This document shows positions 32,066 to 43,156 of a stretch of 64,000 bases of DNA, piece by piece; positions within the stretch are counted from its first letter, which is position 1; every line of letters starts with the position of its first letter. The DNA is from Agarophyton chilense (Eukaryota; Rhodophyta; Florideophyceae; Gracilariales; Gracilariaceae): NCBI GenBank assembly GCA_030374765.1, contig JARGXX010000006.1:806001-870000 (forward strand), in the 5' to 3' direction. The translations under genes were made by a program, and so were the position numbers. Below the pieces are notes generated by a model. The model was given only the letters and a program-made list of their open reading frames with translations. It ran no database searches and had not been told where the DNA came from.

Positions 32066-33381
32066 TGGCGAACGCGGAGGGTGGGAATCCGAATGGGAGA
32101 TGATCAGGTCTGCTGCTTTTAACAGCCTGTTGATGATGTTTGAGTAGGAAATTCATACCCTAGGGCGGGCTGCGACAGATATGAGTTACTACTCGAAAAT
32201 TAATGCATTTTAACATTCAACAACAAGACGGTGGCACAGGGTCCGAGTTGCAATGAATGAACAACTAAGGAACGTGTATCGTCTTAACAGCAAAAACTAG
32301 GCGGCAGCGAGACACGTGAATTTGGGAACAAAGGCCAGCGAAAACAACCAGTGACGACTGCAAAAGATAACATGAATAGAAAAAGCCGTCCTCCTACCCG
32401 AGGGTATTCTCTGCAATAATCTATCCCTGTCGTTGCAAACAACAGGCAGAAGCTACATAGTCAGACCTACAAACTTTTTCTCATTGTTCTCCCCCACGCT
32501 TCATCTTGCGAAGAATGAAATGAATCTGGCCCTTCAAAGCCATACACGAAGGCTGAAACACTTGGAATTACGAGCTCTGGCATACAAACAACAACAATGA
32601 TAGAGGGATATCTGTAAATAGTGCGGGTTCGCTAAATAACTTGCTTATCGCATTGCTGTGTGCATAGCTCGTGAGTATTTGAGCATATGAATAAGGCCCG
32701 ATTTTATATCTCACTCAAAAAGTGTGATATCAGAGGACGGCTCTGATATCTGCACTTTTACAGTGCGTTAAGTAGACACATCTCGAGTGCCCCCACACAA
32801 ATTCATGTGAAGGAAGACAGCGGGTGAAGAAAGAATGTCCTTTCTTAAAAGAACAACTTGCGTTGGGAGTTCTTGTCCACTGAGTAAAACGTTGATAGCA
32901 TACAGTGTGCTCGGTATAAGACTCCACTTAAGAGTCCATGGAGGAAAGTCAGGTACAAATCCGACCATGTTTGCTTGCCAAATCATGCCGAATACAAATT
33001 TTATATCAAATAAATCTTTCTTTTAAAATTTTTAAATTTGTCTCCATTGAAATTGAAAATAGATCTCTACCAAGATCAAGAGTACTGTAAACGTCATATC
33101 CGTTCAAATTTAGTTTGGGGACACAACGCGGGTGGCTACAACCCAAGGAGACACAAGTAGTAGAAATGCTCTCGAGAGTACCAGCCCAGGATAGGGCAAA
33201 GAAAAGAAGTCAATGAAAGACGACAGAAAGAGTGAGTGTAATGGGTAAAGAGTGCGAATGATAAGATGACCAATATATATGTTGCAGACAGAAACGAAGG
33301 TATAAAATTGTGATGTAATCAATGAAATGGGTAAAGGCCTATACTACGATTTAAAGACTGGATTTATATATCGAAAACGTT
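32066..33381. other. intergenic with one strong hairpin
   Basis: No gene recognised. An imperfect inverted repeat lies at 32718-32759. Confidence 0.5.
32718..32759. repeat. inverted repeat around GATATCAGAG
   Basis: The arms are AAAAGTG-T-GATATCAGAG and CTCTGATATC-TG-CACTTTT around a 5-nt loop: 17 paired positions with one small bulge. It could be a non-coding hairpin or fused ends of a short transposon. Confidence 0.6.
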
Positions 33382-33717
33382 CTAAAAAATATTATTATTC
33401 TCATTTATGACGCCGGCACGATGAAGACGACTTTTATAATGAACTCGGAGATCGTGGGCTTTGGGGAACTTGATATCGAATACACGGCACCAAACGTCGG
33501 TTTCTTTGTAGAAGGCGCGTCGTAGTGCGTTTTGGTGCTTTCTACCGCCTTTGGGTACCTCTACTTGGCGCTGGCTCTGCAAGTTGATGCTACAAACGGC
33601 AAAGCGCTTAAGGGAGAGTTTAAGAGATGGAGGACGGTGGCGACGCTTCCCACGCTGAGTAACGACCCGAAGGATGTGAAAGGCGCGCGGGTTGCTAAAG
33701 GATTCGCTAGAAGGCAA
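33382..33717 (-). pseudogene. zinc-finger-like ORF truncated near the LTR insertion
   Basis: 111 codons. The C-terminal third reads like one C2H2 finger of the 'DIKFPKAHDLRVHYKSRLH' kind, with two His in place, but the second Cys of the pair is replaced (W-C-R-V-F). The upstream side ends about 45 bp from the LTR of element 2 at 33762, and no matching upstream exon is seen beyond the element at 45540. It is probably a fragment of a host gene damaged before or by the insertion. Confidence 0.4.
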
Positions 33718-33761
33718 AAAGTAGGTGAGGGGTGTGGCTTCCTTGGTGACGCTGACAACTT

Positions 33762-34229
33762 CCTATACCGTGTAGGTGAAAGATGGTAGGCGTCGACGCG
33801 CGGGAGAGCCTGTGTCGTAGTTGAGAAACGATGAACCAAAAGGTATAGTCGTGACCCAAGTGGTGCCTGTCTTTATCAGATTAGGATGGGGGAGGTGCAG
33901 TTCCCTATATGCATTGGACTGCACTCTCCAGATCACCCGGGAGGTGCCAGCAAGGCACGGTCTCTGACCTAGTGTCAGAGAACTGGCCAACACTGGCTAC
34001 AGTGCCAGGTGGCCACTCAACTACTGTACTAAAATACATCTAATTACAATTACTATTTCTCATAATTACTCCACAAGAAGGTACATGTCAACACTACACG
34101 TGGCTGACAACACCTAGATGGTAGCTCGCTCGGAGCTGCATGGCCGATGATCCCTCGCATCCATCACCTACAAGGTCAGTGTAGTATATCGACAACCTCA
34201 AAGGTCAAACTTTCCGCCACTATACGACA
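33762..34229 (-). repeat. 3' LTR of element 2 (468 bp)
   Basis: Directly repeated at 45072-45539. On the minus strand it begins TGTCGTATAGTGG right after a purine tract. The other end is less certain: both copies end ...CACGGTATAGG, which lacks the canonical CA. Confidence 0.85.
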
Positions 34230-34241
34230 AACCCCCTTCCT
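34230..34241 (-). other. polypurine tract of element 2
   Basis: AGGAAGGGGGTT on the minus strand abuts the 3' LTR start TGTCG, the standard position for the plus-strand primer. Confidence 0.7.
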
Positions 34242-34419
34242 ATCCTTGAGACACGCCCCGTGTCTCCTTTTATCAACCCATCGAGGTGTAGCGAGCGACA
34301 GCGGCGCGGGCATCGAAGTGGTGTCTGTGCGCGACGCACGATCCTTTGAGGTTCAGAACTCGACGCCAGTGTTGGTTGGGGAGGGCGCGCGACGACGTCG
34401 GCGCACGAATTGAGCGACA

Positions 34420-35250
34420 ACCATTGAGGTAGGGACTTTCATGAGGGCAATGCAGTGTCAATAGCGCGTTCGCGGACACCTTTTCGGTAGTGGACCTGCT
34501 TGCTTGCGGTTCTGCTTCGGCATAGCCCACTGTCTAACCAAGTTGGTATCTCACCCTTCCTGGTTACTCAAACTTCAGTTCCCTCCTAGGTCCCTGCGCA
34601 GCGCCGTCCCGCCTGCTCGTTCCCACGGCTCGACAACCATTCAGGTAGTGCTGCCCTTATTTGGCGGCGTCGCGACCGTAAATGTTTGTCCGACTTTTCC
34701 CTGAAGGTTTCCTGGCTTCTCGACCTTTCAGGTTTCGTCTACCTTGTAAGGGTTGACTCGTGGCGCCAATGGGGCCTGAGCCTACGTCGATACAACCATT
34801 GAGGTGTTGGCCTGGGTCCGTGGTGGAAGCTTCCGGTTGTGAGACCTTATTGGTGTTGAGCGGCCCCGTCCGTAATCACGCGACCTTTTTCCGGTTTTGC
34901 ATTCCGGTTTACCCTCAAGACAATGACAGGATCGCGCCGCCTCCGCGCAAGCGTTCGAACCCATTCGGTACCACGTCGGTGCACCTCGCGCCGTATCGTG
35001 GATTCGTCACCTATACCTCGAAGGGGTGGGTCGTCCCCACAAGCAGCACCAGCGCTCGAGAGACGTGAGATGCTGGTTACCATTGAGGTTGAAGAAGTCG
35101 GAGATTCCGAGGGGATTGATACCCCTGCCGTTATGCCTTTAAGGTAGGATTGGTCCCGTTCCACGATACCTCAAAGGTCTGGACCCGCTCGCGACCGCAC
35201 GCCGGCCACTGTTGTACCCGAAAGGTCAGTGTCGGTACTACCGGAAAGGT
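34420..35250. repeat. array of ACC-N5-GGT interrupted palindromes (element 2)
   Basis: Exact 11-bp ACC-N5-GGT sites start at 34420, 34478, 34537, 34636, 34723, 34795, 34844, 34959, 34970, 35079, 35168, 35216 and 35240. Two more at 34166 and 34195 lie inside the LTR. Near-matches (CCC or TCC for ACC, spacer 4, 6 or 7) fill many gaps, so the sites often fall at about 27-30 nt or multiples. The spacer favours A/T with a final A (ATTGA, TCAAA, TTTCA). The region is not coding for any recognised protein. Confidence 0.75.
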
Positions 35251-38038
35251 TGGATCCGTTGGCCGTCTCCTCAGAACGGACCGAGGAGGCTCTACTTCAG
35301 AAGGATGAATACTCGCTGGTGTTCACCGCGGCGGTGGAGGTCGAGTCATCACCTCGTTCGTCGGGTCGAGCTACGGCCTTCCCAACCATGTCAGGTAGCG
35401 GCCCATCTCGTGGCCGTGGACGCGGTGGTATTACCAAGAGGGTGACTCGCTCGACTTCGCGAACGCCTACCAACATTGGGTTTCGCAGCATGCCTATCCC
35501 TGCGACTCAGTTCTCCCCTGGGACTCCGGCTGACCCGTACCAAAGCAGTGGTGGACTTCGTTCGACGATTCAAACCAATTGGGCTCACAATCTTGCGTTC
35601 GGTGCGGCGAACCGGACGACGAGTCAGTATGGACCTTTTGGTATTACCTTCGACCAGGTGACGAACAATGACCTGTTGAAGCACAATTGGCCTGTGGCGG
35701 TGGGGAATTCGTCCCTGCCAGCAGCTCTTACCAGACCACAATTTGATACCTACTTGGGTTTGTCCCGTTGGGACTGCGAGAGCCTTCGCTCCGTTCCATT
35801 GCTTTTGAAGAAACGGGACCAAGATTCTCAACCTCGTCAGGGTCGACTGGGATGTTACCAGAGTCGGCAGCGTCATACACCTTTGAGGTATTTCATTCCA
35901 CCGATATATCCGAGCGACTTGCCGTATGTGCGCATCGAACCGGAGCTGGATTATTACCGTAGATTTGTGGTGCAAGTTTGCCAGTACCCGTCTATTCCGG
36001 AGACTTACCTTCCGGTTTCAACTGACTTGGTTTCCCTGGATCAGCCTTTCACCATTATCAATTGGGCTGACCGTAGTAGGTGGGGCGAGGATGCAGCGAC
36101 GGAGAGTCGCGTTCGCACTCGCTACTCGTACACTCGCGTCATGCATATGTTTCATAACGTCGAGTACTTCTCACAACCTACGAAGGACAGACGCGATTGG
36201 AACGTGCTTCGACCAGAGTGGTAGGAGTCCTATGAGGTTCCGTTATCACTGAGCGTGCCCACTCCGCCGGTCTTGGCGTACTTCGGGAGTCAGATTTCCC
36301 GGAACCTAGAGCGGTATTACCTCATTTGGTCGATTGACCTCTCGGAGTGAACCGTATTGGTTGCCATCCTGGCTCTGGAGGCCGCCCGTTACGGTATCGA
36401 TTGGGATTGTCGCAATCCTGATTCTGACATATACCGAAATGGTGTTCAACCTGTAGGTCGCATCTTCTTCATACCTCCGAAGGTTGCTCAGGATATTTCC
36501 CTATTTGGTTACGAGAACATTGTAGAGGGTGTAGAGCAACGCCCATTCAGGGAATACTTGAAGATGCAACTCATAGAATGAGGATTGAACCCTCCGAGGG
36601 TTATGATTATGATCCCCTCTAAGGTGTGCTGAGGTGGCACTGTTTTCTGGTTATATTTCGCCTATAAGGGAAAATTCGGATGGCCCATGGTTGGATTGGC
36701 CCCGTGATACACGTGGCTTAATTTTGGCACCGATTTTCGGATATTTGTAGAACGTTGGACTTTTGGGCCCTGACAGTTGGATCTCCACGTGTATGGCCCT
36801 GAGCAGGTGTGCACTACTGTAGAGTTTAGTTAGTGGGCCCTACCTAGGGAGCTGAGATCTGACAGTCCGAAGCTCAAAGTAAATGGTAACCAAGGTTGGT
36901 CTTCGATACCTTTAGAGGTTCTTCGTCGCCATCGTTTCGGCCTTACAACCCGGAACGGGCTCTGGTTAGCAACGGCTGCGTAGGGACACGACTCCACTTG
37001 GAGAGTGCCCACGTTTGGGTTCCGTGCAACCACCCCCTTGGGACCGCTCAGACGACCTGCGTGCACGATACCCCGTGGGGGTTCTGCTTACTTGTTGCGT
37101 GCTTTTTGTGTTTCCTTTCGAGGACAGGTTTTCGCCCCTGTATTGGGTTTCTTTTGTTGTTTCGCCCCTTTTCTGGTTCTCGGGTCCGGTGCCTGTTAGT
37201 GCCCGACCCTCGCCCCGTTTTTCCTCTTCGCCGGATTTTCCCCCATTCTTTGGGATACCCATACCCATTCCCGATCCAACGGTTTCTACCCCTCACCTTC
37301 GTCGGTACTGCCGGAATCCCCCGTGGGAGTTACACCCCACACTACGGGTGGAACGGAGGGCTCTGTCTCTGAGTCTGCCTCCCCCAGGGAGCAAGGCTTC
37401 GAACACCTTGAGAGCACTTCCCGTCGCCGGGTTTTGCTTCACAGAGGGGACCGATTATACCGTGAAGTATTTGGACTTGTATCTCGATCAGAGAAAGAAT
37501 TACCACTGGGGTTCCCATCAAGGTTGGGAGGCTTTTGAACCGCAACTTGGAAGATTGTGCCTTGCCACGCCCATTACTATCCTGGGGAGCCTCCTGTTTA
37601 TGGAGCTCCCGCGAGCCCCGAACCTTATGACGGTACTGTAAAGACACCAGTTGGCCGTTATGCTGGTCCCTTCCCGTCCGGTCGGTTTGCTGGCTCGAAT
37701 TCGCCAGTCTTGCGTCACTAACTTTCAGAGGGCTGTGCCTACCTCCGTGGTTGCTGCATTAACGCGAGTTCCGGAATCAGTTCCAGGTGGACATGTACCA
37801 ACTGCCCACCCGTCAGGTTGCCAATCTGGCAAGCGTCTCTGCTGCTGCACCATCTGATCCTTTGACGGATCCCCTTCTAGGTGCAAACTTGAACCCTGCA
37901 GTTTTGCCACCTGCTGCGGCGGTTCCTTTCGTTCATCCTCTTTTGGTTTCGACTCTTCTCCCCAGTGCCGGGGCTACCACTCCTTCGCTACCTCTTAACT
38001 CGATGGCTCCTAGTATTTCCGCAGGTTTTCCTCCGTGA
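35229..38038 (+). pseudogene. antisense ORF of element 2, interrupted by a solo LTR
   Basis: On the strand opposite gag-pol, 35229-36224 is open for 331 codons (a later in-frame ATG at 35388 starts an Arg/Gly-rich segment). The same frame continues past TAG (36222) and TGA (36348) to 36529, where the 914-bp solo LTR begins. Deleting the LTR and one copy of the GAGGG duplication rejoins the frame at 37449 for another about 60 codons. A further frame change leads to a Pro/Ala-rich end at 37787-38038. No known domain was recognised. Antisense ORFs between integrase and 3' LTR are known in some plant Ty3/gypsy elements, so this is likely an extra gene of the element. Confidence 0.6.
36530..37443 (+). 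repeat. solo LTR of element family 1, with GAGGG target duplication
   Basis: 914 bp, starting TGTAGAGC and ending CACA, near-identical and inverted relative to the LTR at 7004-7917. GAGGG at 36525-36529 is repeated at 37444-37448, an exact 5-bp target duplication. It arose by insertion of a full element 1 copy into element 2 followed by LTR-LTR recombination. A TATAAGG lies at 36663-36669. Confidence 0.92.
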
Positions 38039-38369
38039 GTAGTCACTAACACGGGTCCTCCTGATTCCATTGCTCCTAACCCGACAGGTCCTTCTTAAAG
38101 TAAATTGTTGTCTCTTCTTGTCTCTTCTCCTGTTACATTTGGTTGTTCTTTCGTGTCCTCCCTTATAGGTAATCTGACACGCATATGCGTCCACCTTCTG
38201 CGGAAAAAGACGTTTTCTCTCCACCTTCCTTAGGCCTGAGTACCACGAAGGTCTAAGGTTCGCCGTCTGCAGGCATCGGCTCCTTGCGACAGCGCCAATA
38301 CCTAATACGGAAGTGTGGGGGTATTGCAGTTGGGGGTTCGAGGGTGTCCCCTTCTGGGCCCCAGCCGTA

Positions 38370-38951
38370 CTACCTGACGGTGTACTTCAGGCCATTGTAG
38401 GTTCGCGTGTGGCCCACAAGACGGTCAACGGGAAATGTCTCTGCGGTTTGGTCCTGATCTTTCGGGGGAACGCCACCTCGAGAGTTCATATGATCCGAGT
38501 TGGGAGCTTCGTTTGTGGGCGTCGGGTCGGGAGCTCCCGCTGTTACCGTGTGAGGTTCCATTTCCTTCCCTGTTAGAGGGTTGTAATCCGGATCATTCCG
38601 TTTTAGTTCATCATACACCTCAATTGGGGTGGGGTTCGCCGAGGGTCGAGTGCGCAGAGCTACCGCTCTGGGCTCTCGGGCTGAGGTGCCTGCCTCCATG
38701 CGATGTTGAACCGTTTCAGGTGCTACCGTAATACGGTCAAATGATATCGTATTCGGTATTCCATCTTGGTCAACCGCAACGGTGTGGTCTGATGCGTTCA
38801 ATACCTTATAAGGCCCCACTGATTTGGGTAAATGCTTCGAATTGATATCTCTGTCAATAGCTTCATCGTATGCTTCATCACCCGGTCGTGGTCTTTTACC
38901 TGAAGGTGGGTTTTCTATGTAGACATATTGTCCCGAAGATACAGAGACCAC
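38370..38951 (-). pseudogene. integrase tail of element 2 Pol
   Basis: 193 codons in frame with the integrase. The first half has a 'KSVGPYKVLNASDHTVAVD' GPY/F-type module; the second half is Pro/Glu/Thr-rich, as in the tail of element 1. Confidence 0.65.
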
Positions 38952-38969
38952 TTTGGTTACCCTACGGTC

Positions 38970-39884
38970 TTAGTCGGCCTTGTACCGCCTCTGGGCTGCA
39001 GTGAGGCGGCTCTCTGCATATTTGAGAGCCCTCCTTAACCTCACAAGGGTATTCCGCTCGACCTGGGCAGGGTTCAGTGTGCCAGCTGCCGTGCTGGTGG
39101 TATGATCTCCCTGCACTACAATACCTGGGGGGTGTCGCGAAAGAACCAAATGAAAGGGAGTGGTCTGCGTTGAGGGGCGTACCTGAAGGTTATAGGAGTA
39201 GGTGAGCGGTTGCACCAGCTCATCCCACCCAGTTTGGTGCTCTTCCGTATAGTGTCGTACCCTTGATACCAAGATGTGGTTAAATCGCTCGCCTTGTCCG
39301 TTCGTCTGCGGGTGGTAGACAGTAGTGAAATAGTGCTTTATACCCAAGAGGGTACAGACTGCTTCGAAGAACTTCCATGCCAAGGTTGAACCATTATCGG
39401 TAAGTAGGTACAGTGGTGCACCATACGGGTAGACCCAATTGTTGAGGAACGCGATCTCCAGCGTGGTTGACTTCGTCTCCTTTAAAGGTATCGCTCTCGT
39501 GAGCTTCGAGAACCAGTCAGTGATCACTAGAATGTGCTGATGCCCATTCTTGGTTTTGGGAAGTGGTCCTAGAAGGTTTATCGCAACAAACTCCAGTGGA
39601 CCCGCTGCTGGGAACAGCTTGAGGTACTTTCGATTCTTTCGAATACCACCGCGGGTACGAACACAAGATTCGCATTGACCTACAAAGTGGTAGACATCAT
39701 GGGCCATATGAGGCCAATAGGACCGTTGCCTCAAGGTGTAATACATCCTGGTGGCACCGGGGTGTCCCGATAGTTGCGGGTAGTGCGCGAGATACAAGAC
39801 TTTCGGGCGCAGTGCCTTCGGAACCACCTTTGGAAGGCTACCATCCAAGGTTGACCTTCTCACGATGTACCCATTGTGTTTCAC
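38970..39884 (-). pseudogene. integrase of element 2 Pol
   Basis: 304 codons. The zinc-binding HHCC region (LAHYPQLSGHPG ... QCESC) is intact. The DDE core has Asn in place of the first Asp ('FVAINLLGPL' against 'FVAIDILGEF' in element 1), while the second Asp ('LTDNG') and the Glu ('QGERF') remain. Loss of the first catalytic Asp should abolish strand transfer. It ends in TAA, and the frame continues into 38951-38370. Confidence 0.8.
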
Positions 39885-39929
39885 ATCGGACGGTGATACT
39901 TTGAAACCAATTTGGTAAGTAAGGGTTCT

Positions 39930-41363
39930 TCAGTGCGGATCTTGGGCCTGTTCTCGCAGAAATTCCTCTCGGGTTACGGGCATGACGTTCGTTTCCTCTA
40001 GGGCCGGTATCTGCGTTGCCATGTCAGTGTTCCGCAAAGCGCCTTCTTCAGATAAGTCCCAACATCCATCTATGTGTTCGCCGGTACCATTTTGGTTTGA
40101 TGACACCAAAAAGAAAGGGATATCATCGTCCCCGGGTTCTTTCTCTAACCCTGAGATTTTTGAGCGTGACATAGCGTCAGCTATGTTGTGCTTTATACCT
40201 GGACGGTACTGTACGTCGTATTCAAACTCCGAGAGTCTCAACCTCCAACGGGCAAGTCTACCAGACGCATATGCGAGTCCGAGGATCCACCTTAAGGCGT
40301 CGTGGTCCGTGCGCAACGTAAAGCGCTCACCATAAAGGTATGCACGGAGCATCAACATGCTCCACACTACTGCTAGACATTCTTTTTCGGTTACCGTGTA
40401 GTTCTGCTCCGCCTCAATCATAGTGCGGCTCCAGTATCCTATAGGTAATTTGTCTCCGGTGTGCTGCTCCTGCATGAGACCACAACCAATTTGGGCATGG
40501 GATGCATCTGTACCCAGCATGTATGGTAGACCTGTTTTCGGTAATGCTAAGATCGGCGGTGACAACAGCGCTCGTTTCAATTCCTCAAAGGTGTCCATTT
40601 CTTCGTTCGATAGATTCTCAAACCGTTCAGGTTCACCTTTTTGGAGCTTCTTGTTGAGGGGAGCCGCTATTTTCGCGAATCCCTTCACGAACCGACGATA
40701 GACGTTACATAAACCTATAAAGGATCGTACGTCTGTCTGGGATCTTGGCAACTTGACCTCCTGTACGGCGCTAATGTTGCTCGGTGCAACCTCTAGGTTA
40801 CCAGGGCCTATGATGTGGCCCAAGTATTCAACCGTTCTGATAAAGAAGACGCATTTGCGTAGCTTCAGCGTCACCCCCGCCTCAGCTAGGAGGGTTAGTA
40901 CGGTGCGTACGTGTGCAAAATGCTCTTCTGCAGATTTGGAATAGATGATTACATCATCGATGTTTACCAAGGCGGTTGTCCATTTAAACTTCGAAAGGAT
41001 GAAGTCCAGCGCCCTTTGAAAAGTGGCTGGAGCATTGCACAACCCGAAAGGCATCCGTGTGATGTAAAACAAACCTGCATGGCACGTGAAGGTCGTTTTG
41101 TCTCTATCTTCCTCACCTACGGGTACCTGCCAATACCCACAATTGGCATCCAACGTGGTAAATATCTGCGCATCTCCCAAGGAGTCGATGCACTCATCCA
41201 TTATAGGTATCGGGTACGAATCCCTGATGGTCACGCTATTGAGCCTCCTGTACTCCACACAGAACCTCATATGGTTATCCTCTTTCTTCTGAACCAGATC
41301 CACGAGACTAGCCCAATCTGAGTTGGCTGGTTCAATAACACCTTCTTGGATCATTCGCTCCAC
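39930..41363 (-). pseudogene. reverse transcriptase/RNase H of element 2 Pol
   Basis: 477 codons open. RT motifs 'YRRLNSVTIRDSYPIP', 'FTTLDANCGYWQVP', 'MPFGLCNAPATFQ' and RNase H 'GTDASHAQIGC' ... 'TDHDALRW' are present. The active-site YxDD is NIDD here (Tyr to Asn, a single base change), unlike YLDD in element 1, which should impair polymerisation. It ends in TGA, after which the same frame continues into the integrase piece at 39884. Confidence 0.8.
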
Positions 41364-41402
41364 TTCTTTGAGTTCTACATCTCTCGCCTTCTGATCTGTA
41401 CG

Positions 41403-41995
41403 TTATGGTTGCTGATAAATCGGCTTCGATTCAAGGAGGAGCTCGATGCGATGCTGTGTGGCCTTAATTTGGCCCAGATGGCCTGACCACATGGTTTCGA
41501 ACTCCTCCAGAAGGTCCATAATACGTCCCCGCAGTTGGCCGTTTTCTTCACTGATCTGGACTATATCTTGCCATTGTCTCTCAGGGTCAGGTTCTTCTTC
41601 ATTGTCTACCGATGCCTTATCGGTTAGCTTCGCTTCCAAGTTGGTATTTATCGATACCTTTGTGGTTGTGGACGCATTTGCGCACCCCCTTCCTTCCCGA
41701 AGGCGACCTCGCTGAGATCAGTGTGAGCTACGGTGAAGACCCCTTGTGGTGCCGGTAGTGCTATGCCAACATTGGTATTTTTCGGCAACTTCACGTCGTG
41801 ACTGCTGAACTTGCTGAGACACACCTTAAAGGGTTGATTTGGGATGTTGTCGACAATCCCGTTGGCCATCAAAGTGAGGTGTCGATGTGCTAACCTCGGA
41901 TGGTTTTGTAGTATAACCAGACCGGGGGTCGCACACGACACCGGTACCAGTATTTGGTGCATTGGCGGGATAAAAACCTGTTTGGTAATGCGCAC
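41403..41995 (-). pseudogene. protease-RT linker of element 2 Pol, interrupted
   Basis: Two ORF pieces (41995-41648, 115 codons; 41639-41403, 78 codons) align in order with the linker of element 1 Pol. Shared landmarks are 'LMANGIV', 'PFKV' and then the conserved 'TQHRIELL' before the RT domain. A stop closes each piece. Confidence 0.65.
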
Positions 41996-42065
41996 TTTGT
42001 TGGAGACCGTTTCGGTGGATATCGTCTTCTTCGGTTTGACGAACCATCTCCGTTTGGTTTCCGTA

Positions 42066-42560
42066 TTACCTTAAAATGGCAATTCGTCCCCCCTGACATA
42101 GGGCGACGGTGTGGGAACCAGGAAGGATTGCTTTGACATGTCTGTCAATGAATTTCGTACCTAGAAGGCAGTCTGTTGGTAAACGGTTGACAACAAAGAA
42201 TTGCAGTCTTACCTTGAGGTGTCCGAGCTGCACCACAGTGGTGATCATACCTCGAAGGTTTAATGGGCGCTCATTTGCATCCACCAGCGGGTTGTTGTCG
42301 GGAGATCGGCTCAAGTTCCAAAGTACGGCCTCAGGTATGACGCGGGAGTTCAGCACGTTTGGGCTGGCCCCCGTATCCAACACGCAGTTGACCGGAACCG
42401 CAAGGCGATCGGAGAAACACATTGAAGCACGTACTTTATAGTTGTTGTACTTCATATGACAAACCGGAACTGGTTGTGACGTGTTCTCTTCCACCTTCAA
42501 GGTTCTGGGTATCGATTGGCCTTCCAATTGCAGATTGGATTCGGCTATTACGCCATCCAT
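42066..42560 (-). pseudogene. aspartic protease region of element 2 Pol
   Basis: 164 codons with VLDTGASPN (active-site DTG, intact) and a later 'LGTKFIDRHVKAI' strand that corresponds to the same place in element 1. ATG 42560 lies in the overlap with gag. The following part of Pol continues in broken pieces at 41995-41648 and 41639-41403. Confidence 0.75.
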
Positions 42561-43126
42561 TCGGTATTTTCTTCCTGTACGGGAGGGGTTGAGTCCAAGT
42601 TTGGTGTTTCCTCGATGGTATTGACCTGAACTGGTGTACGGGGTTGGAACCTATTTGGTGCTTGCGTTAAAGACCCAGAGAGGCGTTGGTGATTCTGCAT
42701 GCGAGCCTGAATCAACTGGTCTCTCATCCCTGGAGGTAAGTTAGTGCAATTGTTTGCCAAATGGTCTGTCGCAAGACGGAACCAGCGAACGAAGCCTCCT
42801 GTTTGGGGGTCTCGCGTTACCATTGAGGGGGGCTTCGAAACCTGGTTGGTAGGAGCAGTGGCGTAGGATGTGGGTGGCAAGTTATGGGAGCTCGCTCCCT
42901 GCATCCTCTGCGAGCTCATCGCACTTGGCGGCGATGGTACCGAGTTTGGTATATGCGTTGACGACCAATTTCCTACCGTCGAAGGTTTCGAGAACCGCCC
43001 CTGGGTCGCTACCGAGTGGATAGCGGTTACTGTAGGTACTTCGATGTGCGAGCTACCCTCTGAGGTTGTTGTGTCTTCAATTTCCAAGACCGACATTTTC
43101 GGTTTATCCGTCGAGGTTGGAGGCAC
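42548..43126 (-). pseudogene. Gag C-terminal part, element 2
   Basis: 192 codons, in frame with the preceding gag piece across the TAA at 43157. Ser/Thr/Pro/Gln-rich. A short LATDHLANNC segment near the middle is the only place reminiscent of a nucleocapsid, without a full zinc knuckle. Its stop at 42548-42550 overlaps the start of the protease frame by 13 nt, in the same -1 relation as in element 1. Confidence 0.65.
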
Positions 43127-43156
43127 GGCTAGTCTCTTTCCCAGCCGAAGGGTATC

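Noticed and set aside
33763-33993. ORFs inside the LTRs of element 2 (also 45073-45303)
   Set aside because: Duplicated only because the LTRs are repeats; short and without features.
36896-37641. ORFs of 148-208 codons inside the family 1 LTRs (also at 6986-7551)
   Set aside because: They appear in both LTR copies only because the copies are nearly identical; composition is biased and they cross the LTR boundary in one copy. No independent support for coding.
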